A stretch of 64,000 nucleotides of DNA from Inquilinus sp042743185 (lineage in GTDB: Bacteria; Pseudomonadota; Alphaproteobacteria; DSM-16000; Inquilinaceae): the NCBI RefSeq assembly GCF_042743185.1, contig NZ_JBHYMS010000028.1, positions 1 to 64,000 on the forward strand, given 5' to 3'. Position 1 is the first letter of the stretch. Each line of letters opens with the position of its first letter. The notes below the pieces were generated by a model. The model ran no database searches and was not told the DNA's origin. It saw nothing but the letters and a program-made list of their open reading frames with translations. This document shows positions 11,913-20,332 of this stretch, piece by piece. Both the position numbers and the translations under genes were made by a program.

Positions 11913-14627
11913 ATGTCACTGACCGATCGGTCCGACGACGATCATCGTCCCTCGCCGGAGGCTCTGCTCGAGGCGGTCGCGAAAACCCGCGGCCGCCTCA
12001 AGATCTTCCTCGGGGCGGCGCCCGGCGTCGGCAAGACCTATGAGATGCTGTCCCAGGGCGCCGCGCGGCGGCGCGACGGGCTGGACGTCGTCATCGGCGT
12101 GGTCGAGACCCATGGCCGGGCGGAGACCCAGGCGCTGGTCGGCGGCTTTGAGATCATCCCCCGCCGCCGCGCCGAGCATCGCGGCCGGACGTTGGAGGAG
12201 ATGGACCTCGACGCCATCCTGGCGCGCCGGCCGGCCCTGGTGCTGGTCGACGAGCTGGCCCACACCAACGCCCCCGGCAGCCGGCACGACAAGCGCTACC
12301 AGGATGTCGAGGAGATCCTGGCCGCCGGCATCGACGTCTGGACCACGCTGAACATCCAGCATGTCGAGAGCCTGAACGACGTCGTCGCCCAGATCACCCG
12401 CATCCGGGTGCGCGAGACGGTGCCGGATTCCTGGATCGACGGCGCCGACGAGATCGAGCTGATCGACCTGACGCCGGAGGACCTGCAGAAGCGGCTGGCC
12501 GAGGGCAAGGTCTATATCCGCGACCAGGCGCGGCGCGCGGTCGACCATTTCTTCAAGCCCGGCAACCTGACGGCGCTGCGCGAGCTGGCGCTGCGCCGCA
12601 CCGCCCAGCGGGTCGACGACCAGATGCTGGGCTATATGCGGGCCCATGCCATCACCGGCCCCTGGGCCGCCGGCGACCGCATCATGGTCTGCGTCAGCGA
12701 GGCGCCGAACAGCGAGGCGCTGGTGCGCTACGCCCGGCGCGTGGCAGACCGGCTGGGGGCGCGCTGGACCGCCGTCTACATCGAAGGATCGCGCCACCAC
12801 CGGCTGGGCGAGGCCGAGCGCGACCGCATCGCCCGCGCCCTGCTGCTGGCGGAGAAGCTGGGCGGCGAGACCGTCACCCTCCCGGCCAACGACATCGTCG
12901 CCGAGCTCCTGACCTATGCTCGGCGCAACAACATCACCCAGATCGTCATCGGCAAGTCCGACCGGTCGCGCTGGTTCGAGATGCTGCACGGCTCGGTGGT
13001 GCACGAGCTGGTGCGCAAGGCCGGCTCGATCTCGGTCCATGTCATGGCGGGCGAGGAGAGCGAGGCCCGGCCCGGCGAGGAGCGGATCCAGACCCGCCCG
13101 GCCGATGCCGGCCCGGACCTGCGGCCCTATCTGGTCGCCGCGATCGGCGTCGCGGCCACGACCGCCGCCGCCCATCTCGTCGCCTTCGTCGCCACCACCA
13201 ACAGCATCGCGCTGGTGTTCCTGATCCCGGTGCTGTTCTGCGCCGCGCGCTACGGGCTGGGGCCGTCGATCTTCGCCTCGCTGCTCAGCGTGCTCGCGGT
13301 CAACTTCTTCTTCCTCGAACCGCTGTACAGCCTGGTCATCGCCGACCCGTCGAACGTCACCACGCTGGTGTTCTTCCTGGTCGTCGCCGTCGTCACCTCG
13401 AACCTGCAGAGCCGGGCGCGGCTGCAGGCCCGGGCGGCCGCCGCGCGCGCCCGGGCGACGGCCGAGCTCTACGGGTTCAGCCGCAAGCTGGCGGCGATCG
13501 CCTCGGCCGACGACCTGCTCTGGGCCGCCGCCTACCAGATCGCGGCGATGCTGAAGCTGCGCGTCGTCATCCTGATGCCGCAGGACGGCTCGCTGCAGGT
13601 GGTGGCGGGATATCCGCCCGAGGACCGGATCGACGAGCCGGAGCGGGCGGCGGCGCAGTGGAGCTGGGCCAATGACCGGCCGGCGGGGCGCGGGGCGGAT
13701 ACGCTGCCGGGCGGCAAATGGCTGTTCCTGCCCTGGCGCACCGCCTCCGGCCAGATCGGCGTGATCGGCATCGACCGCGACCAGCCGGGGCCGCTGCTCA
13801 GCCCCGACGATCAGCGCCTCTTGGATTCGCTGATGGACCAGGCGGCGGTGGCGATCGAGCGGGTGCGCCTGGCCAAGGATGTCGACGAGGTCCGCGTGGT
13901 GGCGGAGACCGAGCGGCTGCGCGCCGCCCTGCTGACCTCGATCAGCCACGACCTGCGCACGCCGCTGGCCTCGATCATCGGCGGCATCTCCAGCCTGCGC
14001 CGCCACGATGCGGCGCTGGACCCCGTGGCCCGGGCCGAGCTGATGGAGACGGTGGAGGACGAGGCCGAGCGGCTGAACCGCTTCGTCGGCAATCTGCTCG
14101 ACATGACCCGGCTCGAATCCGGCGTGCTGCAGCCGAAGCTGGAGGCGACCGAGGTGGCGGATGTGGTCGGCGCGGCGGCGGAACGCTGCGCCGCCCTGGT
14201 CGCCCGGCACCGGCTGGTGCTGGAGATCGCGCCGGGCCTGCCGCTGTACCTGCTCGACCCGATCCTCTTGGAGCAGGTGCTGGTCAACCTGATCGACAAC
14301 GCTGCCAAATACGCCCCGGCCGGCACCGCCGTCACCGTCTCGGCGCGGGAGGAGAAGGGGCTGGCGATCCGCGTGCTCGACGAAGGCGACGGCATCCCGG
14401 AGGACAAGCTGGAGGCGATCTTCGACAAGTTCCACCGCATCCAGCAGGGCGACAGTGCCCAAGCGGGCACCGGCCTTGGCCTCGCCATCTGCCGCGGCTT
14501 CGTCGAGACCATGGGCGGACGGATCACGGCCGGCAACCGGGGCGACCGGCGCGGCGCCGTGTTCACCGTCGCCTTCCCGCCCGACCTCGCCGCCCCGGCC
14601 CTGCCGGGCACCTCGCTGGGGGTGTGA
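11913..14627 (+). CDS. kdpD: K+-sensing histidine kinase KdpD
   Basis: A 904-aa membrane sensor kinase. Order of parts: the KdpD N-domain with Walker A GAAPGVGKT (residues 34-42) and VDELAHTNAPGS; a universal-stress-protein domain (about 250-370); four helices (about 400-495, with FFFLEPLYSLVIADP between them); a GAF-like region; and the kinase core with the phospho-accepting His in SHDLRTPLAS (about residue 678), N-box LVNLIDNAAKYAP and G-box GTGLGLAIC. It senses low K+ or osmotic strain and phosphorylates KdpE. It is of usual family length. Confidence 0.97.
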   Translation: MSLTDRSDDDHRPSPEALLEAVAKTRGRLKIFLGAAPGVGKTYEMLSQGAARRRDGLDVVIGVVETHGRAETQALVGGFEIIPRRRAEHRGRTLEEMDLDAILARRPALVLVDELAHTNAPGSRHDKRYQDVEEILAAGIDVWTTLNIQHVESLNDVVAQITRIRVRETVPDSWIDGADEIELIDLTPEDLQKRLAEGKVYIRDQARRAVDHFFKPGNLTALRELALRRTAQRVDDQMLGYMRAHAITGPWAAGDRIMVCVSEAPNSEALVRYARRVADRLGARWTAVYIEGSRHHRLGEAERDRIARALLLAEKLGGETVTLPANDIVAELLTYARRNNITQIVIGKSDRSRWFEMLHGSVVHELVRKAGSISVHVMAGEESEARPGEERIQTRPADAGPDLRPYLVAAIGVAATTAAAHLVAFVATTNSIALVFLIPVLFCAARYGLGPSIFASLLSVLAVNFFFLEPLYSLVIADPSNVTTLVFFLVVAVVTSNLQSRARLQARAAAARARATAELYGFSRKLAAIASADDLLWAAAYQIAAMLKLRVVILMPQDGSLQVVAGYPPEDRIDEPERAAAQWSWANDRPAGRGADTLPGGKWLFLPWRTASGQIGVIGIDRDQPGPLLSPDDQRLLDSLMDQAAVAIERVRLAKDVDEVRVVAETERLRAALLTSISHDLRTPLASIIGGISSLRRHDAALDPVARAELMETVEDEAERLNRFVGNLLDMTRLESGVLQPKLEATEVADVVGAAAERCAALVARHRLVLEIAPGLPLYLLDPILLEQVLVNLIDNAAKYAPAGTAVTVSAREEKGLAIRVLDEGDGIPEDKLEAIFDKFHRIQQGDSAQAGTGLGLAICRGFVETMGGRITAGNRGDRRGAVFTVAFPPDLAAPALPGTSLGV

Positions 14628-14644
14628 TGCGCCAGATTCCAGTC

Positions 14645-14724
14645 GTAGGTTGGGTTCGCGGGAGCGAACCCAACATTGTGCAGCCCGGGCCATTGTCGGG
14701 TTCGCAAGGGCGAACCCAACCTAC
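14645..14724. repeat. REP-like inverted repeat between kdpD and kdpE
   Basis: The 15-mer GTAGGTTGGGTTCGC at 14645-14659 is answered by its exact reverse complement at 14710-14724, and smaller GGGTTCGC...GCGAACCC hairpins lie inside each half. This is the widespread GTAGGTTGGGTTCGC palindromic repeat type associated in many genomes with RAYT/REP elements. It separates kdpD from kdpE, which are usually overlapping or adjacent, and would fold in the shared mRNA. Confidence 0.85.
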
Positions 14725-14736
14725 GAGGGTGTGAGC

Positions 14737-15444
14737 ATGTCGAACACGACACAGGCCACCCCGCGCATCCTGATCATCGACGACGAGCCGCAGATCCGCC
14801 GCTTCCTCAAGATCAGCCTGGCGGCCGACGGCTATGCCACGATCGAGGCGGCGAACGGCGCCGAGGGGCTGGAGCGGGTGATGCAGGACCGGCCCGACCT
14901 GGTGATCCTCGATCTCGGCCTGCCCGACATCGACGGCCAGCAGGTGCTGAGCCGGATCCGCGAGCTGTCGGCGGTGCCGGTGATCGTGCTGTCGGTCCGC
15001 GCCGGCGAGGCGGAGAAGGTGGAGGCGCTGGACCGCGGCGCCAACGACTACGTCACCAAGCCCTTCGGCATCGCCGAGCTGACCGCCCGGCTGCGCGCCG
15101 CCCTGCGCCGCGGCGGGGCGGAGGAGGGGGCGGCCGAGGCGGTGATCGAGGCCGGGCCGCTGACGGTCGACGTGCCGCACCGCCGGGTGCGGTTCGAGGG
15201 GCGGGAGATCCGGCTGTCGAAGAAGGAGTTCGAGATCCTGCGCCTCTTGGCCGCCCATCACGGCCGGGTGGTGACGCACCAGAAGATCCTGCGCGAGGTC
15301 TGGGGACCGGCGCATATCGACGCGATGCAGTATCTGCGCGTCTATGTCGGCCAGCTGCGCCAGAAGCTGGGCGACGACCCGGCCCGGCCGCGGCTGATCG
15401 CGACCGAGGCCGGGGTCGGCTACCGGCTGGTGGTCGAGGGGTAG
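14737..15444 (+). CDS. kdpE: response regulator KdpE
   Basis: A 235-aa OmpR/PhoB-type regulator. The receiver domain has the acidic pair DDEP, the phosphorylated Asp59 in LVILDLGLPD and the conserved Lys in VTKPFG. The winged-helix domain follows (EIRLSKKEFEILRLLA ... ILREVWGPAHIDAMQYLRV), a KdpE hallmark. Phosphorylated KdpE activates kdpFABC. ATG 14737 has a GAGGGTG ribosome site. A longer open frame upstream is non-coding carry-over. Confidence 0.96.
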   Translation: MSNTTQATPRILIIDDEPQIRRFLKISLAADGYATIEAANGAEGLERVMQDRPDLVILDLGLPDIDGQQVLSRIRELSAVPVIVLSVRAGEAEKVEALDRGANDYVTKPFGIAELTARLRAALRRGGAEEGAAEAVIEAGPLTVDVPHRRVRFEGREIRLSKKEFEILRLLAAHHGRVVTHQKILREVWGPAHIDAMQYLRVYVGQLRQKLGDDPARPRLIATEAGVGYRLVVEG

Positions 15445-15499
15445 GACAGCGCCGCTGACACGGGCTCCTGCCGGCCCGCCGGCCGCGCGCGACCGACGC

Positions 15500-15587
15500 G
15501 CAGCGCCGTGCCGCCGGCCAGCGTCGGCGACCGGACGGCGTTGGCGCCCGAGAACAGCGCGCCCCAGCCCGGCTCCGGCTTCGCCAT
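15500..15587 (-). pseudogene. 5' remnant of an MFS transporter gene
   Basis: From ATG 15587, after a good GGAGA ribosome site, the frame reads MAKPEPGWGALFSGANAVRS and then LAGGTAL, like the cytoplasmic start of some MFS efflux proteins (W-x-xLFSG-N-xxRSLALAGG). After about 28 residues the similarity stops and the frame becomes Arg/Pro-rich sequence antisense to the end of kdpE. It looks like a truncated gene start. The resemblance is by eye and short, so this is a tentative call. Confidence 0.35.
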
Positions 15588-15979
15588 GGGGCGTCTCCTC
15601 GGTCCGCCGGTTCGGTGGTGGTTATTCCAAGTAATTTCTTATTTTATCACCGGGATTGTCAGAGACAAATCAGGCCGTCGCTTGGCAAACCGAAGCGGAA
15701 TGCGGCCGTACGCCCGATTCGGTTTTGCAGGACTCTTTGTTTCATTCCGTCCGGCGCGCCATCGATCCTCATGGATTCTTAAATTGATTTCACGTCCCGT
15801 GGGCAATCTCATGTAATTCGTGAAGACAGTTCTATTTCAGATTAAAAATTTTCCTAAAATATAATCGATTTCCGGAATTAATATTGCGAATCGCCGAACC
15901 GTTTTTCACAAACAGCCGGCTCCCGCGTCGATCCCTCCGAATTCCAGGCCCTAGGCCTCTGGAGATTTCAGGAGGAGAT
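15588..15979. other. AT-rich intergenic region upstream of the R-body operon
   Basis: About 390 bases with no gene I can support. Composition falls well below the surrounding G+C, especially 15620-15670 and 15770-15880 (runs such as AAAAATTTTCCTAAAATAT). It must carry the promoter of the sigma-factor/reb operon. No clear -35/-10 pair or palindrome stands out by eye. Confidence 0.5.
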
Positions 15980-16642
15980 ATGACCGACCGTGACGTCGTG
16001 TCGCCGGACGGAATGGGCGCGGCCGCCCCGGATATTTGGGATAGTTGGATTAGCAATACGACCATTCTTCGCCGACGCGCCATCCGATTGACCAATGGCA
16101 ATATCGATGACGCAGAGGAAATATTGTCCTCGACCATCATCAAGACCGTCAGCCATGTCCGTCGAAACCACACAGTCATTCGCGAACCGCGGGCATTCTT
16201 TATGTTCGCCCTGAACAATGAATTCATCAGCCATTGCCGGCGCCGCCGGAATGAGCGGCAGATCCACGATTTTCATGTCGATGTCTATGCCGATCATTTC
16301 GACCAGCCGGCGCATGACGGGCCCGATCCGGAGCAGCTGCTGCCGCTGCAGGAGACGCTGAAGGCGGTGCTCGCGGCGGTCGAAGTCCTGTCGCCCTCCT
16401 ATCGAATCCTGTTCCGCATGCGCTTCTGCGAGGAGCGGTCCTACAAGGACATCGCCGAATCCTTGAACATCTCGCAGCCGCTGGCGCGCAAGCGCGTGCA
16501 GTTCCTGCGCGAACGGCTGCGCGACGCGGCGGCGGAGGTGCATCGGCGCGCCCCCCGGAAAAATGGTTCACACCGGGCAAGGCCGGACGTCTCTAAGGGC
16601 AAGGCTTCCACGGCGAGAACGGCAGGGCACGACCATGGCTGA
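15980..16642 (+). CDS. ECF-type RNA polymerase sigma factor, R-body operon
   Basis: A 220-aa sigma-70-family protein. Region 2 is around residues 25-90 (LRRRAIRLTNGNIDDAEEIL ... REPRAFFMFALNNEF) and region 4 around 135-185, ending in a helix-turn-helix (ERSYKDIAESLNISQPLARKR). ATG 15980 follows a strong AGGAGGAG site; a longer frame from 15884 has no such site. The stop codon at 16640 lies inside the first codons of the following RebB gene, so the two are translationally coupled. It probably directs transcription of the reb genes. No anti-sigma gene is adjacent. Its codons are less GC-biased than those of the kdp genes. Confidence 0.88.
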   Translation: MTDRDVVSPDGMGAAAPDIWDSWISNTTILRRRAIRLTNGNIDDAEEILSSTIIKTVSHVRRNHTVIREPRAFFMFALNNEFISHCRRRRNERQIHDFHVDVYADHFDQPAHDGPDPEQLLPLQETLKAVLAAVEVLSPSYRILFRMRFCEERSYKDIAESLNISQPLARKRVQFLRERLRDAAAEVHRRAPRKNGSHRARPDVSKGKASTARTAGHDHG

Positions 16643-16865
16643 CACCGTCAATCCCCAGATCACCGATGCGGTCACCCAGACCAATGTGAAGGTGGTGGCA
16701 GAGGCGCCGGCCCAGGCCATCGCCGCGCTGTACCAGGTGGTCAGCCACGCCTCCGGCCTGTCGGTCCAGAACGCGGTGCAGAGCCAGCAGGCGATGAACC
16801 AGATCACCACGGCCATCGTCTCCAAGGCCTGCCAGCTGATCATGGACGTGGCGGCGAAGGCGTAG
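16635..16865 (+). CDS. RebB-family R-body structural protein, first copy
   Basis: A 76-aa protein with the RebB hallmark: NPQITDAVTQTNVKVVAEAP, then AIAALYQVVSHASGLSVQNAVQSQQ. RebB-family proteins polymerise into R bodies, coiled protein ribbons that spring open and were first known from Caedibacter killer symbionts of Paramecium. The start codon overlaps the end of the sigma-factor gene by eight bases. It is a shorter paralogue of the protein encoded at 20333. Alpha-helical, with no signal peptide, hence cytoplasmic. Confidence 0.9.
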   Translation: MADTVNPQITDAVTQTNVKVVAEAPAQAIAALYQVVSHASGLSVQNAVQSQQAMNQITTAIVSKACQLIMDVAAKA

Positions 16866-16880
16866 GCGGGAGGCCGGACC

Positions 16881-17375
16881 ATGCCGCTGAACCCCTTCCG
16901 CTCCCGCCCCGGGCCCCAGCCGCAGGCCGCCGGGGCCGCCGCGCCCGAGGCGCAGCCGGACGCCGCGCCGGCCCCGCCGCCGCCATCGCCTCCCGCGGCC
17001 CCGTCACCGCCGCCCCCGCCGGTCTCGACCGCGGCGCTGAACCAGCAGATCGTCCAGGCGGTGGGCTTTGCCAACCAGCAGAACGCCGCGGCGCTGCCGC
17101 AGCTGGTGCAAGGCCCGCCCGAGGTGATGGTGACCGAGGCGGCCGGCCTCGCGGTGCAGGACGCCACCAGCTACATGAACGGGATCATGCAGATCGCGCT
17201 CGCGGTCCAGGCCGTGGCCGCGAAGAAGATGGCCGAGAATCCCGAGGCGGCGGCGACCGAGGCGCCCGTCCTGGCGGCGGCGCAGGCCATGGTCGCCGCC
17301 GCCGTCGGGGTGCTCGGCACGGTCAGCAGCACCGCCGGCACCGGCGCCCAGACCTTCATCGGCGACCTGTCCTAG
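16881..17375 (+). CDS. Reb-like protein with proline-rich N-terminal extension
   Basis: A 164-aa product. Residues 1-50 are almost wholly Pro and Ala (for example PPPPSPPAAPSPPPPP). The rest is helical: IVQAVGFANQQNAAALPQL, then VTEAAGLAVQDATSYMNGIM and ALAVQAVAAKKM. The GLAVQDA segment and the Ala/Gln-rich helices resemble the second half of RebB proteins (compare GLSVQNA in the preceding gene), but the NP-x-TDAVTQ motif is absent. It may be a divergent R-body subunit or an assembly partner. ATG 16881 follows GGGAGG, 15 bases after the preceding gene. Confidence 0.7.
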   Translation: MPLNPFRSRPGPQPQAAGAAAPEAQPDAAPAPPPPSPPAAPSPPPPPVSTAALNQQIVQAVGFANQQNAAALPQLVQGPPEVMVTEAAGLAVQDATSYMNGIMQIALAVQAVAAKKMAENPEAAATEAPVLAAAQAMVAAAVGVLGTVSSTAGTGAQTFIGDLS

Positions 17376-17422
17376 CGCCCCGGACGCGTCCGCGCCGGGC
17401 TCACAGCACAAGGAACTCTGCG

Positions 17423-19228
17423 ATGACGACCTTCGGAGCCTATCTGTGGGGCAGCGGCCTGCCCGGCGACCGCACCTACGCGCTGGCGATCCCGGAGCTG
17501 AGCTACCCCACCTACAAGGCCGACCTGACCGACGCCAAGGACTTCTACCTGTACAGCGTCGATGTCGCCGATGCGAAGATCAACGGCACCACCAACGCCT
17601 GGATCCCGCCCCGCGCGCCGAAGGACGACCTCTATCTGCTGCCCGCCGCGCTGAGCTACCTGGCCGCCGCGGCGAAGGAGGCCGGGCATGTGATCATCGA
17701 CGTGGCGGTTCCGATCTGGAACTCGATCGCCTATGAATCCCTGCCGTTCCTCTACATCAACAACGACAAGATGATGCTGCAGCGCAAGTCGTCGCGGCGG
17801 ATCCAGCTCGTGGCCGGCGGTACGAGGCCCGGCACCTTCGACCTGAGCCTGGACCTGCGCAGCGGCGACAGCGAGATCGGCAAGTCCGGCGTGTTCCGGA
17901 TCACCGAAAGCACCGCGATCCGCGACTACGCCTACCTGCAGCCGGCCTTCGTCCACCAGATCCAGGTGCAGCGCGATTTCGTCGACTTCATCGACCGGAT
18001 CTTCGTCGCCAACGTCTTCGGGAACGTCAAGTCGTTCGGTGAGAAGTACCGCGACGTGTTCGGCGACAAGGATCTCGGCGATCAGGATTCCGCCATGCGC
18101 CAGGTGCTGGCGCTGCTGGCCGATCAATGGGACAGGGGGCACCAGACACGCGGCTACAACATCGCTGCGGCGCTGGCGATCCAGACCCCGGCGAAGCTCC
18201 AGCTGGCGCTGCTGGTGCTGAACGAGAAGAAGCGCAGCCGGATCGCCCATGCCGAGACGCGGGTGGTCTCGTTCATGAATGTCGTCTGCCGCGCGGGCGA
18301 TTGGGCGCCGGACAGCTCCGTGGTCCAGTACATCAGCGCGCTGACAAAGTCCGATCGGCCGGACACGCCGACGGTCGAGCCGGCAGAGGTGCTGGGCATC
18401 CGCACGCGCTTCCTGGCCCAGGAGCAGGACGCCTCGAGCCTGATGTTCTTGAGCTCCTTCCAGCCCTGCTACATGTGCCGGGCGGAGCCGGACGGCGCCG
18501 TCATCGACAGGATCTCGGCCGTGAACGGCACCGCTGTCGCGCCGGACGGCCGCACCCTGCGGTCGTCCTTCGGCGGGACGTATCTGAGCCGGATGGAAGA
18601 TCTCTACTACTTCGACATGGATTCCAACATCTTCTATCCGCGGGTGGTCGTCGACGAGGTCGCCACCGGCGATGCGACGGTGCTGCGGAACCTGGTGCAG
18701 GTCGCGGCGGCCGGCTTCGTGTCGCCCCAGGGGCAGCCGGTCTTCGGGCCGGTGGCGATCGGCAATGCCAAGGAGGATTACGCTAGCGACGCGGCCCGGC
18801 GTCGCATCGCCAACAGCAGCTTCCTGCCGGTCGTCCAGGACGGCTCCCTCAGCTTCGTGCCGGACCGGAAGGTGAGCTACGAGGGGCTTCAGCCCGGCGA
18901 GACGCAGCCCATCGGCATGCGGACGATGCTGGCTCGGACCAACCTCTCGGCCGGGATCCGCGCGAACGCGTCCCTTACGGCCGCGCCCGAACCGGCCGTC
19001 GGTTCGGGCGGTTCGGGCGCGGTGCCCGCCCTTGCTCCGCTCGGCTCGGCCTCGATGCCCGTTGCCCCGGCCGATGCGGCCCCGGAGCCCACCGCCGATG
19101 CGCCCCCGGCGCCCGACGGCGGGACCCCGGCCGAGCCCGGCCGGGAGCGGGCACCCGGCCTCACCGACGACCAGATCAGGGCCCTCCAGCGGGCGGCCGT
19201 GCTGCTGGGTACGCTCGGCCGCAGCTGA
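17423..19228 (+). CDS. unrecognised 601-aa protein of the R-body operon
   Basis: I do not recognise this protein. It starts MTTFGAYLWGSGLPGDRTYA and has no signal peptide or membrane helix. Residues 1-500 look like a folded mixed alpha/beta region with many aromatic residues, containing a CYMC pair near residue 353 in SSFQPCYMCRAEPDG. Residues about 510-580 form a low-complexity Ala/Pro/Gly/Glu linker. The last 25 residues are a helix, LTDDQIRALQRAAVLLGTLG. It lies 47 bases after the Reb-like gene with an AAGGA ribosome site, in line with the other operon genes. Roles in ribbon assembly, capping or cargo are possible but unproven. Confidence 0.8.
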   Translation: MTTFGAYLWGSGLPGDRTYALAIPELSYPTYKADLTDAKDFYLYSVDVADAKINGTTNAWIPPRAPKDDLYLLPAALSYLAAAAKEAGHVIIDVAVPIWNSIAYESLPFLYINNDKMMLQRKSSRRIQLVAGGTRPGTFDLSLDLRSGDSEIGKSGVFRITESTAIRDYAYLQPAFVHQIQVQRDFVDFIDRIFVANVFGNVKSFGEKYRDVFGDKDLGDQDSAMRQVLALLADQWDRGHQTRGYNIAAALAIQTPAKLQLALLVLNEKKRSRIAHAETRVVSFMNVVCRAGDWAPDSSVVQYISALTKSDRPDTPTVEPAEVLGIRTRFLAQEQDASSLMFLSSFQPCYMCRAEPDGAVIDRISAVNGTAVAPDGRTLRSSFGGTYLSRMEDLYYFDMDSNIFYPRVVVDEVATGDATVLRNLVQVAAAGFVSPQGQPVFGPVAIGNAKEDYASDAARRRIANSSFLPVVQDGSLSFVPDRKVSYEGLQPGETQPIGMRTMLARTNLSAGIRANASLTAAPEPAVGSGGSGAVPALAPLGSASMPVAPADAAPEPTADAPPAPDGGTPAEPGRERAPGLTDDQIRALQRAAVLLGTLGRS

Positions 19229-19265
19229 CCGCCGCCGCCATCCGGGCCAAGCGAAAGGACATCCG

Positions 19266-19613
19266 ATGGACCGCGACGTCGACTACATCCGCGAGGAGCT
19301 GGACGTGGTGCTGGCCAATTATCTGCGGCAATGGGCCTCGGCGCTGACCGATGCCGAGCGGCCGCGCGCCGGAACCGGATGGTACCCGCCCCTGGTGCAG
19401 CACCTGACACGGGCGCAGTCCGCTCTGCGCCTCGCCGCCGACGTGGTCGCGGTGGAAAGCGGCGCTGTGGCCGCCGAAGGCGCCGGCGCCGCGATCCCCT
19501 GCTGCGAGCAATGCGGCCGGCCGTTTCCGGCCGGCGAGGCCGACGAGTTCTTCCGGGGTGAGGAGAGATGCGATGACCGATGCAAAGGGCGATTCCGGGG
19601 CCGCCGGCGCTGA
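19266..19613 (+). CDS. small protein with C-terminal cysteine (zinc-ribbon-like) motif, R-body operon
   Basis: A 115-aa product. The N-terminal 70 residues are predicted helical (DYIREELDVVLANYLRQWAS and QHLTRAQSALRLAADVVAV). The C-terminus carries CCEQCGRPF and, about 20 residues on, CDDRCKGRF, a C-x2-C ... C-x3-C arrangement compatible with one zinc site, then a basic tail RGRRR. The function is unknown, and nucleic-acid or protein contact through the basic tail is possible. It overlaps the next gene by 41 bases, so the two are co-translated. No homologue comes to mind. Confidence 0.72.
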   Translation: MDRDVDYIREELDVVLANYLRQWASALTDAERPRAGTGWYPPLVQHLTRAQSALRLAADVVAVESGAVAAEGAGAAIPCCEQCGRPFPAGEADEFFRGEERCDDRCKGRFRGRRR

Positions 19614-20223
19614 CGCCCCCCGCGAGGCCGCCACCGGGGCGGCCACCGGGGCGGACGGCCTGCTGGCCCGCCTGGTCCGGTCCGGGGCCGAGGTCGACTC
19701 GGCCCAGGCGGATTACGGCGGGCTTCGCCGTTTCCTGCCCGGCCTGCTGGCCCGCGCGGCCGGCACCACCGAACGCCAGAAGGAGGTGGCGGCCGAGACC
19801 CGGGAGGATCTCGCCGCCACCCGGCAGGTGATCGAGGCGATCACCGCCACCGCCCGCCGGCTGACCCGGTCGCTGGCGGATGAGAACGACGCCCTGGTCG
19901 CCCTGTTCAGCGACCCGGGCGCGCTGGAGGCGATCGCCCGCTCCGGCGGCGGCGTCCTGTCGCAGCTGCAGGCGGCCGCCCCGCCGGCACCCGCCCAGGC
20001 CGCCGAGCCTGCGGCTGCGGCTGTGCCGGCCCTGCTGTCGCCGAAGCAGCAGTTCCTGCTGCCGCAGATCACCGAGGCCCTGCGCCGGGTGATCGAACGC
20101 GAGGTCGAGCGGCGCGTGGACGAGCGGCTGGCGCCGCTGCGGGCGCAGCTGACCGGGATCGTCAACAGCGCGAGGGCGGCGCCGCAGCCGCCGGCCGAGC
20201 CGCGCGGCCGGCCGATGCGGTGA
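19573..20223 (+). CDS. helical coiled-coil protein of the R-body operon
   Basis: A 216-aa product with ATG 19573 placed after GAGGAGAG inside the end of the preceding gene. Residues 30-125 read as long helices (ERQKEVAAETREDLAATRQV), followed by an Ala/Pro linker and a second helix VIEREVERRVDERLAPLRAQ with heptad-like spacing. No signal or membrane segment. Such a shape suits a scaffold or regulator of ribbon assembly, but this is inference. I do not recognise the family. Confidence 0.72.
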   Translation: MTDAKGDSGAAGADAPREAATGAATGADGLLARLVRSGAEVDSAQADYGGLRRFLPGLLARAAGTTERQKEVAAETREDLAATRQVIEAITATARRLTRSLADENDALVALFSDPGALEAIARSGGGVLSQLQAAAPPAPAQAAEPAAAAVPALLSPKQQFLLPQITEALRRVIEREVERRVDERLAPLRAQLTGIVNSARAAPQPPAEPRGRPMR

Positions 20224-20332
20224 CCGGGTCCGCGAATACTTTCTCGGGCCGGTTTCACAACCGCCCGGCCCCGGCGTCCTTTCCTATGCGTGGAGGCGTC
20301 GCCTTCGCGAGGTCAACCCGAGGAGTATGGAC

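Noticed and set aside
11916..14693. A 925-codon minus-strand frame opposite kdpD
   Set aside because: Same antisense artefact; the plus strand has a complete KdpD with all motifs.
15508..15816. Plus-strand frame upstream of the sigma factor
   Set aside because: It crosses an AT-rich non-coding region, has no ribosome site and shows no protein-like composition.
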